Of a DNA stretch of 64,000 bases, positions 28,505-37,900 are shown in pieces. Each line of letters begins with the position of its first letter. Position 1 is the stretch's first letter. The notes under the pieces were generated by a model. It was not told where the DNA came from, did no database searches, and saw only the letters and a program-made list of their open reading frames with translations. Source of the DNA: Rhodopirellula baltica SH 1 (GTDB lineage Bacteria; Planctomycetota; Planctomycetia; Pirellulales; Pirellulaceae); NCBI RefSeq assembly GCF_000196115.1, contig NC_005027.1:62001-126000 (forward strand). The letters are read 5' to 3'. The translations under genes and the position numbers were made by a program.

Positions 28505-29455
28505 CTCACAGGACTCACCGTTTACCTTTCCCTTAAGACCGGTCCACTGTCAACTTTTCGTGGGCAATTCCAGTCAGGGAGCGGCAGGTATTTTGCGAAC
28601 CAGCTGGGATGAGACTTGGCACATCGTGAAGAAGGCATTCGCCCGTGGCAAAGCTCGAAAGACGGACACTGTCGTGCAACGAATTGGCATCGATGAGAAA
28701 GCCTTTCGCAAGGGACAGAACTACATCACGCTGATCTACGACTTGGACCGCAGCACCGTCGAAGCGATCTCCGATGGCAACGACACAGAAGCCGGAAACG
28801 CTTGTTTTTCACAGCTTTCACAGTCTCAACGCGATGGTGTCGAGGCAATCGCGATGGACATGAGCGCTGCCTACGTGAAAGCCGCCAAGGCAAGCATCCC
28901 ACTGGCCGAAACGAAAATCGTTCATGACCGCTTTCATGTGATGAAGCTTGCCACCGAAGCGGTCGACAAGGTTCGACGCGGCGAACATCGCAAGCTGGAT
29001 GCGGAGGGCGACAAACGCTTGTCACGGACTCGCTATCTATGGCTCAGTAGCCAAGAGAACCTCAGCGAGCATCAACGAGAACGTTTCGATGCGGTTTACA
29101 CGCAACAACTCGAAACCGGCAAAGCATGGGCCTACAAAGAGATGCTCCGAGACCTCTGGCACCACGACGATTCGGCGTCGGCAACGGTGTACTTCCGCGA
29201 CTGGTACAAGCGAGTGATCCACACCAAGCTGACGCCATTGAAGAAGGTCGCCAAAACGATCGCCGAGCGATTAGCCAATGTCGTCAGCTACTGTACCCAC
29301 CGAATCACAAACGCGGTGGCCGAGGGCATGAACAGCAAGATCATGTCGATCAAACGTCGCGTCGGCGGCTACCGAAACCGAGAGAACTTCAAGACCGCCG
29401 TCTATTTCTACTGCGGTGGACTCAATCTCTACCCACACTAAACCCAGATGGACCT

Positions 29456-29708
29456 TCAATTTCTCGACGCTCTTCAGTTCGAGAATGATGGAGCCCTCCA
29501 CCAACAAATCGATCCGATAGCCACAATCCAACGCCACGTCTTTGTAGCGAACAGGCTGCGGTTGCTGGAGCTGAAACAGAATTGAATTCTTACGGAGCTC
29601 ATGGGCAAGGCATTGCTCATAGGCAGACTCCAGCAACCCAGGCCCCAATTCGCGATGCACTTCAATCGCGCATCCGATCACTCGGTGAGACAGTTTATCG
29701 AATTCCAT
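29456..29708 (-). pseudogene. GxxExxY family protein, 3' end lost to ISL3 insertion
   Basis: The first about 83 residues match the GxxExxY family: MEFDKLSHRVIGCAIEVHRE, then GPGLLESAYE (the defining motif), LDCGYRIDLLVEG and ILELKSVEKL. Intact members are about 125 residues and continue with a C-terminal segment absent here. At about 29455 the frame runs into the ISL3 end and reads through antisense to the transposase until 29271. Function of the family is not established. Flanked upstream by CACGAAGG-type repeats. Confidence 0.82.
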
Positions 29709-30067
29709 TCTCTCCCCCCCTCAACCCACCGCCTTCCATGCTGGAACCACCGACGTGGATGAATCGATTGTCAAATTATCGTAGCAAATCTTCAAACCAC
29801 GAAGGACTCGAAGAGCACGAAAGGGCAGCACGAACGGACCGATCTCTTCGATCTCAACCCCGATTCCAATTCGAATGCGACAGACCGCAAACCAGAAGTC
29901 TCAGCCACTTCGCAATCAAGATTCCAAACAAACCGATCCGTCCACAACAAACCTGAACCTTCGTACCTTTCGTGTCCTTCGTGGTGATCGCCTAGGCCGG
30001 ATCAAGCCGCTTCGGCAAATCGACAACAACCATCGCCAATCTAGCGGGTAGCAATCACCACCGACTG
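29709..30067. other. intergenic region with inverted CACGAAGGAC-type repeats
   Basis: No gene is supported in these 359 bases. ACCACGAAGGACTCGAAGAG (29797-29816, continuing to CACGAAAGG at 29825) is matched in inverted orientation by CCTTTCGTGTCCTTCGTGGT at 29966-29985. Such CACGAAGGAC-type motifs are, from memory, often found beside GxxExxY genes in other genomes. The open frame across this stretch has no family features. Confidence 0.55.
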
Positions 30068-30493
30068 TCAAATCCCAGAGTCAGCAACACCGAAGGCCTG
30101 TCTTACCATTGGACGCGTCAGAACGAGGATCGTCAGCACACCCAGAACGGTTCCGAATGGAAAGAAGCAGCATTCGATTCCGGCAACAACCAAACAATAG
30201 AGATGGCCGTTCCGCTGCATCAGCTTTCGCCCAGCCAGAGCGATGCAAGACGCCATGGTCAATCCCACGGCAATGAATACGAGTGGGAGCACGATGAACA
30301 ACCACCCCATGAACGCGGGCGGCGTTTCGCCCGTCCCAGTTCCATCGAACGCCCCCGTTACGATCCCAACGCCAATCGCCAAATGGATCACCGGAAACAT
30401 CGAGAACAACGCCAACATTCCAGCCACGATGTAGTGGAAAATGGACAACAAACGTAGTTGTTCCGCATCTTGATTGTCATGGTCCATCGCCAT
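30068..30493 (-). CDS. small planctomycete integral membrane protein
   Basis: 141 residues, function unknown. An acidic N-terminus (MAMDHDNQDAEQLRLLSIFH) precedes three or four hydrophobic segments: FHYIVAGMLALFSMFPVIHL, MGWLFIVLPLVFIAVGLTMA, and one near YCLVVAGIECCFFPFGTVLG continuing to LGVLTILVLTRPMVR. The last region with its Cys pair and VLTILVL pattern is common in small planctomycete membrane proteins near other membrane genes. No catalytic motif is seen. It forms a minus-strand cluster with two more small membrane proteins, with 160-bp gaps, so co-transcription is uncertain. Confidence 0.8.
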   Translation of the reverse strand: MAMDHDNQDAEQLRLLSIFHYIVAGMLALFSMFPVIHLAIGVGIVTGAFDGTGTGETPPAFMGWLFIVLPLVFIAVGLTMASCIALAGRKLMQRNGHLYCLVVAGIECCFFPFGTVLGVLTILVLTRPMVRQAFGVADSGI

Positions 30494-30654
30494 TCTCCCA
30501 CTCGTTAAAACTCTGGTGTGTCACGCGAGGACGAACCGCAGGTGCCCCTTCAGCCTCACCCCATCAAATAGGCTCAATCAAGAAACGAGCGGGGCGCTCA
30601 TTGATCGTCCCATTTCAAGAACCAAATGGATCGTGATTCAGTCGACCAAGACCA

Positions 30655-31002
30655 TCACTGATCACTTGACGTCGTCGCTCGATACCTTCTTCTGACCAAG
30701 ATACCTCGCCAGATCAGTCCGATGGAGATGACAACCAAAGCGGGCGCGACAGCAAAAGCAAGCCATTGAGCGGTTGCCGGCATGATAGTGATTCCAAACA
30801 GGAAGACCTCTGGATCGTAAGTCGCATACTGACGCCCGCCTGAATTCGGACGAAACGCGCCGGCCACTCCAAAGACGACACCGGGACTACTGATCACGGC
30901 CGCACTGAGAAAGAACAGACTGGCTGCAAACCAGTGCCAAACGGGCGCGTCCGACGCTTCTTTGCGAACTTCCTCAGATGGCGTCTGATACGGATTTGAC
31001 AC
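30655..31002 (-). CDS. small membrane protein with NPYQTP N-terminus
   Basis: 115 residues, function unknown. It begins MSNPYQTPSEEV, a short N-terminal motif (NPYxxP) seen on many otherwise unrelated planctomycete membrane proteins. At least two hydrophobic segments follow (about 22-48, WHWFAASLFFLSAAVISSPG; about 75-100, AQWLAFAVAPALVVISIGLI) and a basic tail RGILVRRRYR. The neighbouring gene at 31120-31461 shares the N-terminal motif, so the two may be distant paralogues. No enzyme motif is visible. Confidence 0.75.
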   Translation of the reverse strand: MSNPYQTPSEEVRKEASDAPVWHWFAASLFFLSAAVISSPGVVFGVAGAFRPNSGGRQYATYDPEVFLFGITIMPATAQWLAFAVAPALVVISIGLIWRGILVRRRYRATTSSDQ

Positions 31003-31119
31003 TCACCCATCCTCGGCGACGTTGAAAACCTCCCCACCAAGAGGTTGGAGAAGACGATGTGAGTCTCATGCCGGTGGGGCTTCACATGCGATTCATTCGT
31101 CATCCTAACACGCCAATGT

Positions 31120-31461
31120 TTATCTGGTTGTATCTGACCCACGGCGTTCAGATGCCCATTTAACAAACCCTGCCGTGATCGCCCATGGCAATGTGATGAA
31201 CGTCAGCCCGGTTCCGCAAGCGGCGAACCACAGCCACGCAGTTGTCGCCCAGCTCATGCCGTCAGCAGATAAATCCGATGTCTCGCGCTGCGTGAAGGGA
31301 ATCGCGAATTCGATGTAGAACGCGGGCACTACCAAAACCAGCACGATCAATGACCAAAGCGTGCCATTGCGAAACCCGATAAGGAATGCAGTGGTCGGCC
31401 GCTCCGTCGTCTCCGCCTCAACATCAACGTCAACTTCCGGTGCTGCGTAAGGATTGACCAT
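31120..31461 (-). CDS. small membrane protein with NPYAAPE N-terminus
   Basis: 113 residues from the ATG at 31461. An upstream in-frame Met at 31563 would overlap the TolC gene and lacks conserved character, while MVNPYAAPEVDVDVEAE begins with the planctomycete NPYxxP motif. Two hydrophobic segments are seen (LWSLIVLVLVVPAFYIEFAI; ATTAWLWFAACGTGLTFITL) and the C-terminus is charged. Function unknown. Confidence 0.72.
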   Translation of the reverse strand: MVNPYAAPEVDVDVEAETTERPTTAFLIGFRNGTLWSLIVLVLVVPAFYIEFAIPFTQRETSDLSADGMSWATTAWLWFAACGTGLTFITLPWAITAGFVKWASERRGSDTTR

Positions 31462-31531
31462 GCCAAGCCCGTAGGATTTGAACGTTAGTTTCGAAACCGG
31501 CAATTCGGATTGTAGCGACTCGATTGGGCAA

Positions 31532-33316
31532 TCAGTACGCCATCGATGCCTGGCCGTCACCAACAGGCCAACCCAATGCCCACTGCAGACGGAATTGAGC
31601 TTGGTTGTAGGCTGTCACGGCTTGCAGATAAGCACGACGTGCGGACTCCAAAGCCTGAACCGCCTGCAGTACCTCAATCGGCAACCCCTCACCGTCTTTG
31701 ATTCGTTCCAAGTTGGATTCGTACGACCGTTCCGCCGTCGCAATTGCCTGCTGTGTCAGGTCCACTTGCTGACGCCGAAATTCGATCTGGCTCGCCGACT
31801 CTGAAATCTCCGCCGCGACTTGGTCCATCACGCGAAGTTTTTCATATCGTGCTTGTTGCACTCGCGCGGACGTTCGATTGCGTGCCGCTCGTTCGCCCAA
31901 CCCGAAGTTACGAAGTTCCCAAGTCACCACGGCATCGAAATCGTAGCGACCGTCCACATCATTCAAGTCGTTGCCCAAACCTCCTCCAAATCCGCCTGTG
32001 CTGTACCCCAACAAAACGCTTGGAACAAACGGTGCATACTTTTCGCGTTTGTAAGCTTCGCATGCAGCGGCGACTAATGATTGCGACTCTTTGAGTTCCG
32101 GCCGCGAAGCCAAGCCGGTGCTGATCAGCGAGGCTTTGTCCGCGCCGGCGGCCATCAACTCCAATGGCACGACGGTGACGTCCATTGGTAGAAGCGTCTC
32201 GCCTGAATGCATGCTGATGGCTTGAGCGAGCCGTGCCGACGCGACCGCGACCCGTTCCTGTCCTCCCACCAATCGGCTGTCGATCAATCGGAGTTCCGTT
32301 TGCATGCGATCCGCATCGGCAAGCATGCCTTGTCCGGCGGCCGCGAAATCGGATGTGATCCCTGCCAATTCTCTCACTCGTTCACGAGACTCTTCCAACA
32401 CGCGAGCGTCTTGGTAAGCCTCCAACAATTCCGTGTAAGCGGTCGCGGCTTGCAACAGTTGCTGATTCAAAACACTCGAGGCAGCGTGCCCACGAGCCCA
32501 GGCAGCTTTCTCTGCGATCTTTGGTTGGAAGATTGCATCGGCCATGTGGAATTGAGCGACCAACCCCGGGCGTGTGTTGGTGGTTCCGGCACCGGTGGCA
32601 CCGGCTCCCAATCCGTACTGGAACGAGTTTCGATTGACATCAACGATGTCTCCGTTGCTGGATTGGTAGTTGCCATCGTGGCGATGGAAGCTGAATCCGG
32701 CTTGGATGGATGGCAACCACAAAACGTTGGCCTGATCCAGCGCCGCATAAGCTTCACGCGTTCGCCACTGGGCCAATCCGACCGCGGGGTGCTGAGAGTC
32801 AATCATCGCTAGCGCCGTCGGCAAGTTCATCTGCACCGTATGCGGCGGAACCATTGCCAGATCGGATGAGTGGTCCATCGAATCAACGACAACCGGTTCA
32901 GGAGGCAGCCCCTCCAGTCCGCTTTCTTGCACCTCCAACACGGGTGCACTTTCATAAGCAGCCAGCGAATGGTCGCTGTTGCTGGCGACGGCTTTTTCCT
33001 CGAGTGGTTGCAACCGATCGCGTTTGCCGTCGAGCGTAAGAACCGATTCGGCCGCCGATGCTTGATCAGCAATTGGCTGCACAACATCACGATGGGCCAC
33101 CGGATCACGATGGGCCACCGGGCGAATCTTGGACTCGTCGACCGACGATTTTTCACGGGCCGTTTCCGCATGCAGGTCCAACGCGGCGGACCTCGCAGTG
33201 ACCGCTGATGATGACGGGGGACTCTGCACCGATGCCTGGTTCATTTGCGCCACACACCCAATCGCTGGAACGGTGCTCGAGAGGGCGATCAGCGTGTATA
33301 GCAACGAACGGGACAT
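31532..33316 (-). CDS. TolC-family outer-membrane lipoprotein of an efflux system
   Basis: 594 residues. The N-terminus MSRSLLYTLIALSSTVPAIG followed by C is a lipobox, so the protein is probably lipid-anchored. Residues about 25-160 are low-complexity linker containing a short duplicated PVAHRD unit. The rest has the two OEP repeats (ATAYTELLEAYQDARVLEES; ALESARRAYLQAVTAYNQAQ, then FRLQWALGW). It is divergent from the adaptor and RND pump genes at 33601-38087, with which it would form a tripartite efflux pump. Substrate unknown. Confidence 0.9.
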   Translation of the reverse strand: MSRSLLYTLIALSSTVPAIGCVAQMNQASVQSPPSSSAVTARSAALDLHAETAREKSSVDESKIRPVAHRDPVAHRDVVQPIADQASAAESVLTLDGKRDRLQPLEEKAVASNSDHSLAAYESAPVLEVQESGLEGLPPEPVVVDSMDHSSDLAMVPPHTVQMNLPTALAMIDSQHPAVGLAQWRTREAYAALDQANVLWLPSIQAGFSFHRHDGNYQSSNGDIVDVNRNSFQYGLGAGATGAGTTNTRPGLVAQFHMADAIFQPKIAEKAAWARGHAASSVLNQQLLQAATAYTELLEAYQDARVLEESRERVRELAGITSDFAAAGQGMLADADRMQTELRLIDSRLVGGQERVAVASARLAQAISMHSGETLLPMDVTVVPLELMAAGADKASLISTGLASRPELKESQSLVAAACEAYKREKYAPFVPSVLLGYSTGGFGGGLGNDLNDVDGRYDFDAVVTWELRNFGLGERAARNRTSARVQQARYEKLRVMDQVAAEISESASQIEFRRQQVDLTQQAIATAERSYESNLERIKDGEGLPIEVLQAVQALESARRAYLQAVTAYNQAQFRLQWALGWPVGDGQASMAY

Positions 33317-33446
33317 CCATGCTCTCCTGGTTCATCTGTTCGGAAGACAGCGTTCGTTCGCCTTGCTCAGCTCGTCCCGAACGCATCAGTTTCTACTAAT
33401 GCACTTCGGCAAATGATCATCCAGATGGTAACGATCGAATGCCTTG

Positions 33447-33464
33447 GATTAGTCAGATCTAATC
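33447..33464. promoter_or_regulatory. candidate operator GATTAG-N6-CTAATC
   Basis: Inverted repeat GATTAG-TCAGAT-CTAATC in the 284-bp gap between the divergent TolC and adaptor/RND genes. Symmetry, size and position fit a dimeric regulator site (for example TetR- or MarR-like). No regulator gene is found next to it, so this is a suggestion only. Confidence 0.4.
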
Positions 33465-33600
33465 TGCTGCGCATCGAAAACGCTCATTGCGCGAACTAGA
33501 CTACATCGACCGTTTGGCGAACCGCGCCCGGTCAGATCGATTCTTCCGATTCCTCCAGTTATTCCAGCGGAGCCAAGGACGCCAGTCCTCGAGTCTCAAC

Positions 33601-34941
33601 ATGCTTTTCGCAATCCCGCCTCGACTCTTCCCCCCGCTCGCGACGGTTGCGGCGTTGTGCCTTCTCGCTGGCTGCTCTGACGCGAATCGCGTCGCCAAGA
33701 AAACTCAGCCGCAGCAGGCCACGCCGGTCAAAACGGTGTCCGTCACTCCGACCGAGGTCACTCGAACCAGCGTTCAGCCCGCGACCGTCCACGCCTACTA
33801 CCGAGCCGAACTTCGCTCGCAAGCGTCGGGCTATGTCGAGTCATTCACTGCGGACATCGGTGAATACGTCGAGTCCGGCACCGTCCTAGCCAAGATCTCG
33901 GTTCCTGAACGGCAACAACAACGCCGGGTGATGGAAGCCAAAATCCGGCGATCGGAATCGCAGGAAAAGCAAGCCGAGTCGCAAGTCGAACTGGCCCAGG
34001 CAAGCAAAAAATCCGCCGAAGCCAAACTCGCGCAAGCCAAATCAGAAGTCGACGCGGTGGAAGCTTCCGTCGCCGCCGCCAACGCGGAATTCAACCGAAC
34101 CGAAGACTTGGTCAGCCGAGGTTCCTTGCAGAACCGAATGCTGGATGAAGCCCGGATGAAACGCGACAGTGAGTCGGCTCGCAAACAGGCAGTCCAATCG
34201 GCCGTCGCATCCGCGCAGGCAGACGTGGAAGTCGCATCGGCAAGAGTCGAGTCAGCACGAGCAGATCTTGAGACCGCGCGAGCGGAGACCGATGTCGTAC
34301 GGCGCGAACTGGATGAGCTGGACGCATGGATCGACTACGCCGAAATCAAAGCCCCTTTCTCCGGCATCATCACGGAACGAAACATCGAACCAGGTGATTT
34401 GGTCCGTGCCGCTAACGAAGTCGGACTCGGCAAGCCGTTGTTTGTGATCAGCCAAATCGACCGCGTCCGCGTGCAAATCCCCGTTCCTGAAAACCACGCT
34501 CCTCTGGTCAGTCCCGGTGACGAGGTCAGCCTGACGTTTCCATCCTTTGCATCGGAACCATCCATCACCGCGCAGGTCACGCGTCGCAGCGGAAGTCTCG
34601 ATGCCCAAACGCGAACGATGATGGTGGAAGTCGAAATGGACAACCCTGATGGCAAGCTGATCCCAGGGATGTTCGGACAAGCAACGATCCAACTGGCTAC
34701 GCAAGACGCGGCCAACATGCTCCCCGCGCAAGCCATTCGGTTCGATGAGTCTGGCAATGCCTTCGTGTACGTGGTTGCAGGCGACGACACAATTTCGATT
34801 CGAGAAATCTCAACCGGAATGGATGATGGAAACTTCATCGAAGTCCTCACCGGAGTTGAGCCCGGCCAATCAGTCGTGGACGCTCACTTGAGCCGCTTCA
34901 TCGACGGGCAAAAAGTTGCCGTCGTGGGAGCCGCTCACTGA
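33601..34941 (+). CDS. RND efflux periplasmic adaptor lipoprotein
   Basis: 446 residues. The ATG at 33601 gives a lipoprotein signal (PLATVAALCLLAGC); an upstream TTG frame from 33487 would bury it. Order: lipoyl half (RSQASGYVESFTADIGEYVE), a long Ala/Glu/Gln-rich coiled-coil hairpin (about 95-245), second lipoyl half (APFSGIITERNIEPGDLV), beta-barrel and membrane-proximal domains ending IDGQKVAVVGAAH. It links the RND pump to TolC. Its stop overlaps the pump start by one base (TGATG), indicating coupled translation. Confidence 0.93.
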   Translation: MLFAIPPRLFPPLATVAALCLLAGCSDANRVAKKTQPQQATPVKTVSVTPTEVTRTSVQPATVHAYYRAELRSQASGYVESFTADIGEYVESGTVLAKISVPERQQQRRVMEAKIRRSESQEKQAESQVELAQASKKSAEAKLAQAKSEVDAVEASVAAANAEFNRTEDLVSRGSLQNRMLDEARMKRDSESARKQAVQSAVASAQADVEVASARVESARADLETARAETDVVRRELDELDAWIDYAEIKAPFSGIITERNIEPGDLVRAANEVGLGKPLFVISQIDRVRVQIPVPENHAPLVSPGDEVSLTFPSFASEPSITAQVTRRSGSLDAQTRTMMVEVEMDNPDGKLIPGMFGQATIQLATQDAANMLPAQAIRFDESGNAFVYVVAGDDTISIREISTGMDDGNFIEVLTGVEPGQSVVDAHLSRFIDGQKVAVVGAAH

Positions 34942-37900
34942 TGTCGTTGATCCAATTTTCTCTTCGCAATCGATTTGCGGTTCTGGCCGCGTCCATTGCT
35001 TTGTGCGTGCTCGGTGCAACCGTCATCCCGGGTATCACGATTGACATCCTTCCGGACTTCAAAAAGCCGGTGGTTGTCAGTTTCTTCTCCTACCCTGGTC
35101 TTCCGACCTTGGACATGGAGAAATCCGTCACCTCGCGAGTCGAACGTGCCCTGACGCTGGCGGGAAAGATCGAACATCAAGAATCGAGAACGGTTCCTGG
35201 TGCGGCCGTGATCAAAGTCTTCTTCCAACCCGGGGCCGATCCAAGCTCTGCGATGAACGACATCGTGAACTTGGAAGCCAGTGACATGTTTCACTTGCCA
35301 CCCGGCATCGAGTGGCCGTTCACGCTGCGAAGCGAACCGTCGAACTTGCCTGTGGTTCTGGCAGCGATCTCGGGCGAAGGCCTGAGCGAGTCCGAACTTT
35401 ACTCGATCGGCTACTACGCGGTCCGCAACAAGATGGGCGGATTGAAAGGCGTGCAAATCCCTCACCCCTTTGGCGGCAAGTTCCGCCAGATGATGGTTTA
35501 CGTCGATCCAGTCAAACTTCAGGCCTACCACATCAGTGCGACCGATGTGGTCGACGCACTCAAAAAATCAAACCTGGTGCTCGCCGGCGGCACCGCGACC
35601 ATGGGCGGAACTGACTACCAAATCCACCCTCGAAACACGCTGCCCGACATCGAAGAGATCGCAGCGATTCCCATCGCCGTTCGCGACGATCGCCCAATCT
35701 TCATCCGAGACGTGGCAACGGTGAAGGATGATGCGGCGTTGCAATACAACATCGTTCGAGTCAACGGCAACCGCAGCGTCTATTGCCCGCTGCTTCGCGA
35801 ACCCGGCGAAAACACCATCGCGGTGGTGGACCGAATCTACGACGGGATCGCGGATGAGATCCCCAAGATGAAGGAACGTGGTGACATCCCCGAAGCAACC
35901 GATGTGACACTGGTTTCGGACCAGTCCATTTACATCCGCAAAGCGATGTCGAACCTGTTGTCGCAAATCGGTCTGGGTTCGGTTCTGGTCGCGCTCGTGG
36001 TGATGATCTTTTTGCGACGCTTGCTTCCTACCGTGATCATTGTCTCGACCATCTTGCTGGCCATTCTGATTGGTGCCTTGGGATTCGCTTTCTCCGGCCA
36101 AACCATCAACGTGATGACTTTGGGCGGGATCGCATTGGCGATCGGCACGGTCGTGGATGCTGGAATCGTGGTTGTCGAAAATGTGATCCGTCACGGGCGA
36201 ATGGGCAAATCACCGATGGAAGCCGCACGCGAAGGAACCCAAGAGGTTTCGGGGGCGATCCTGGCGGGCACCATCACGACTTTGGCGGTTTTCCTACCAG
36301 CCATCTTCTTAACGGGGATGATCAAGTATCTCTTTGCACCACTCTCGTTGGCCGCGACGCTGACCATCGGTGCCTCCTACATTTTAGCGTTGACGGTTGT
36401 CCCTGCGATGTGTGCCACCTTCGTTCGGGAACGTGTCCAGGCAAAGGCTTCTGGCAAACAAGCCAGCGATGAGCAGCCAACTTCGACCAAACCATCTGGA
36501 CTGTACGGGCGTGTGCTTTCAACCGCCATGCATGCACCCGCCTTGTCGGCCATCGTCATCATCATTGGCGTGGGAGCATCGTTTTTGCTGCTTCCGAAAA
36601 TCGGAACCGAGTTGTTTCCCAATGTCGACTCAGGCAGCTTTGAAATCCGCTTGAAAACGGTGCCCGGTACCGCGCTGCCGAAGACCGAGGAATTGGTCGC
36701 GAAGATCGAAGACACGATCAAAGAAGTGATCCCATCCGAGTCGATTGACACGATCATCTCGAACATCGGATTGCCGGTCGGAAAGGGAGCCGGTTTCTCC
36801 ACGGTTCTGAGTTCGAACTCCGGTCCCGACACGGCCTACTTGATCGTGAACCTCAAGCAGGAAAACCGGCGAGTCGGCACACAGGAATACATTGACACTT
36901 TGCGTGAGCAGCTGAACGCGAAATTCCCACTGGAACAATTCATGTTTGTCTCCGGTGGCATCGTCAACATGGCACTCAACGAAGGCGTCCCGACTCCGAT
37001 CAGCGTGCAAATCTCCGCGGGGACATTGCAACAGTGTCGCGACGCCGCGGAACGTATCGTGCGAGAGATCTCGCCCATCGAAGGCACTCGAGACGTGCAG
37101 ATCGCTCAGTCTTTGGACTACCCTCAATTCGATGTACAAGTTGATCGAACGCGGGCAAAGTATTTGGGACTCGATCAAGAAAAAGTGGCCCAAACCGTCC
37201 TGACCGCGTTGGGATCCAGCGTCGGATACTCGCCGACCATTTGGATTGACCCAAAGAGCGGCGTCGACTTCTTCATGGGAGTTCAATACGCATCGAACCA
37301 GTTCCAATCGCTGGATGAACTGCGAAACATGCCACTGTCGCTTGACACACCCGATGGTCCCATCACGATTCCACTCTCGAACATCGCCACGGTCAATCGA
37401 GTCACGATCCCAGGCGAGATCGCCCACTACAACATCTCCCGTGTCAACGACATTCACGTCAACGTCGCGGGACGAGACCTCGGAAGCGTCGCGGCGGACA
37501 TTGACGCCGTGATCGCCGACATGGAATTTGAAAACGGAGTCTCCGTCGCTCTTCGCGGACCGATTGAAAAGATGCGTGGCGGCATGAACATGCTGGGTAC
37601 CGGACTGGCCGTTGCGACGCTACTTGTTTACTTGGTGTTGATGGCTCAGTTTCGATCGTTCCTCGATCCCTTGATCATCATGTTGTCCGTTCCGCTGGGG
37701 ATCGGTGGTGTCTTGATTTCCCTTTATCTGACGGACACGTACCTCAACATCCAATCCATGATGGGAACGTTGATGATGATCGGCGTCGTCGTCAACAATT
37801 CGATCCTCTTGGTCGAATTCGCGAATCAACGACTTGCCGCTGGAGTATCCCCACACGAAGCAGCTTTGTCCGCCGCTCAAGTCCGCTTGCGACCGATCCT

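Larger units (their letters stand above)
27264..28572 (+). mobile_element. IS3-family insertion sequence (second copy, different subgroup)
   Basis: 1,309-bp element with near-perfect inverted ends (TGGAATTGCCCACGAAAAGT outermost, continuing to about 34 bp with one mismatch). It is flanked by a 3-bp direct repeat GTC (27261-27263 and 28573-28575), the target duplication expected for IS3. Two overlapping transposase frames are intact. It differs in sequence from the IS3 element at 25.5 kb. Confidence 0.95.
26901..29441 (+). pseudogene. ISL3-family transposase, disrupted
   Basis: The 5' part (26901-27263) encodes the N-terminal zinc-ribbon region with CCPEC, then a second Cys/His group PRVKCPEHG, after a good ribosome-binding site (AAGGAG, 8 bases before ATG). 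The 3' part (from about 28575 to 29441) encodes the DDE_Tnp_ISL3 core: IGIDEKAFRKGQNY, AIAMDMSAAYV, IVHDRFHVMKL and the end AVAEGMNSKIMSIKRRVGGY. A complete IS3 element lies between. Removing the insert and one GTC target copy leaves the two parts one base out of frame (GTCAGGG where GTCCAGGG would restore it). The gene may therefore have been frameshifted before or after insertion. Confidence 0.85.
26874..29455 (+). mobile_element. ISL3-family element, left end missing and split by a second IS3 element
   Basis: The right end is about 29455, where an outer sequence reading GGTCCATCTGGGTTTAGTG on the minus strand meets the interrupted GxxExxY gene. No matching terminal repeat is seen before the transposase start at 26901, where the probable intron fragment abuts instead, so the left end appears lost. 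The transposase is interrupted at 27263 by an IS3 element. Excluding that insert, the remnant is about 1.27 kb. Confidence 0.7.

Noticed and set aside
29582-29956. 124-residue plus-strand open frame
   Set aside because: Antisense to the GxxExxY remnant and crossing intergenic repeats; no recognisable features.
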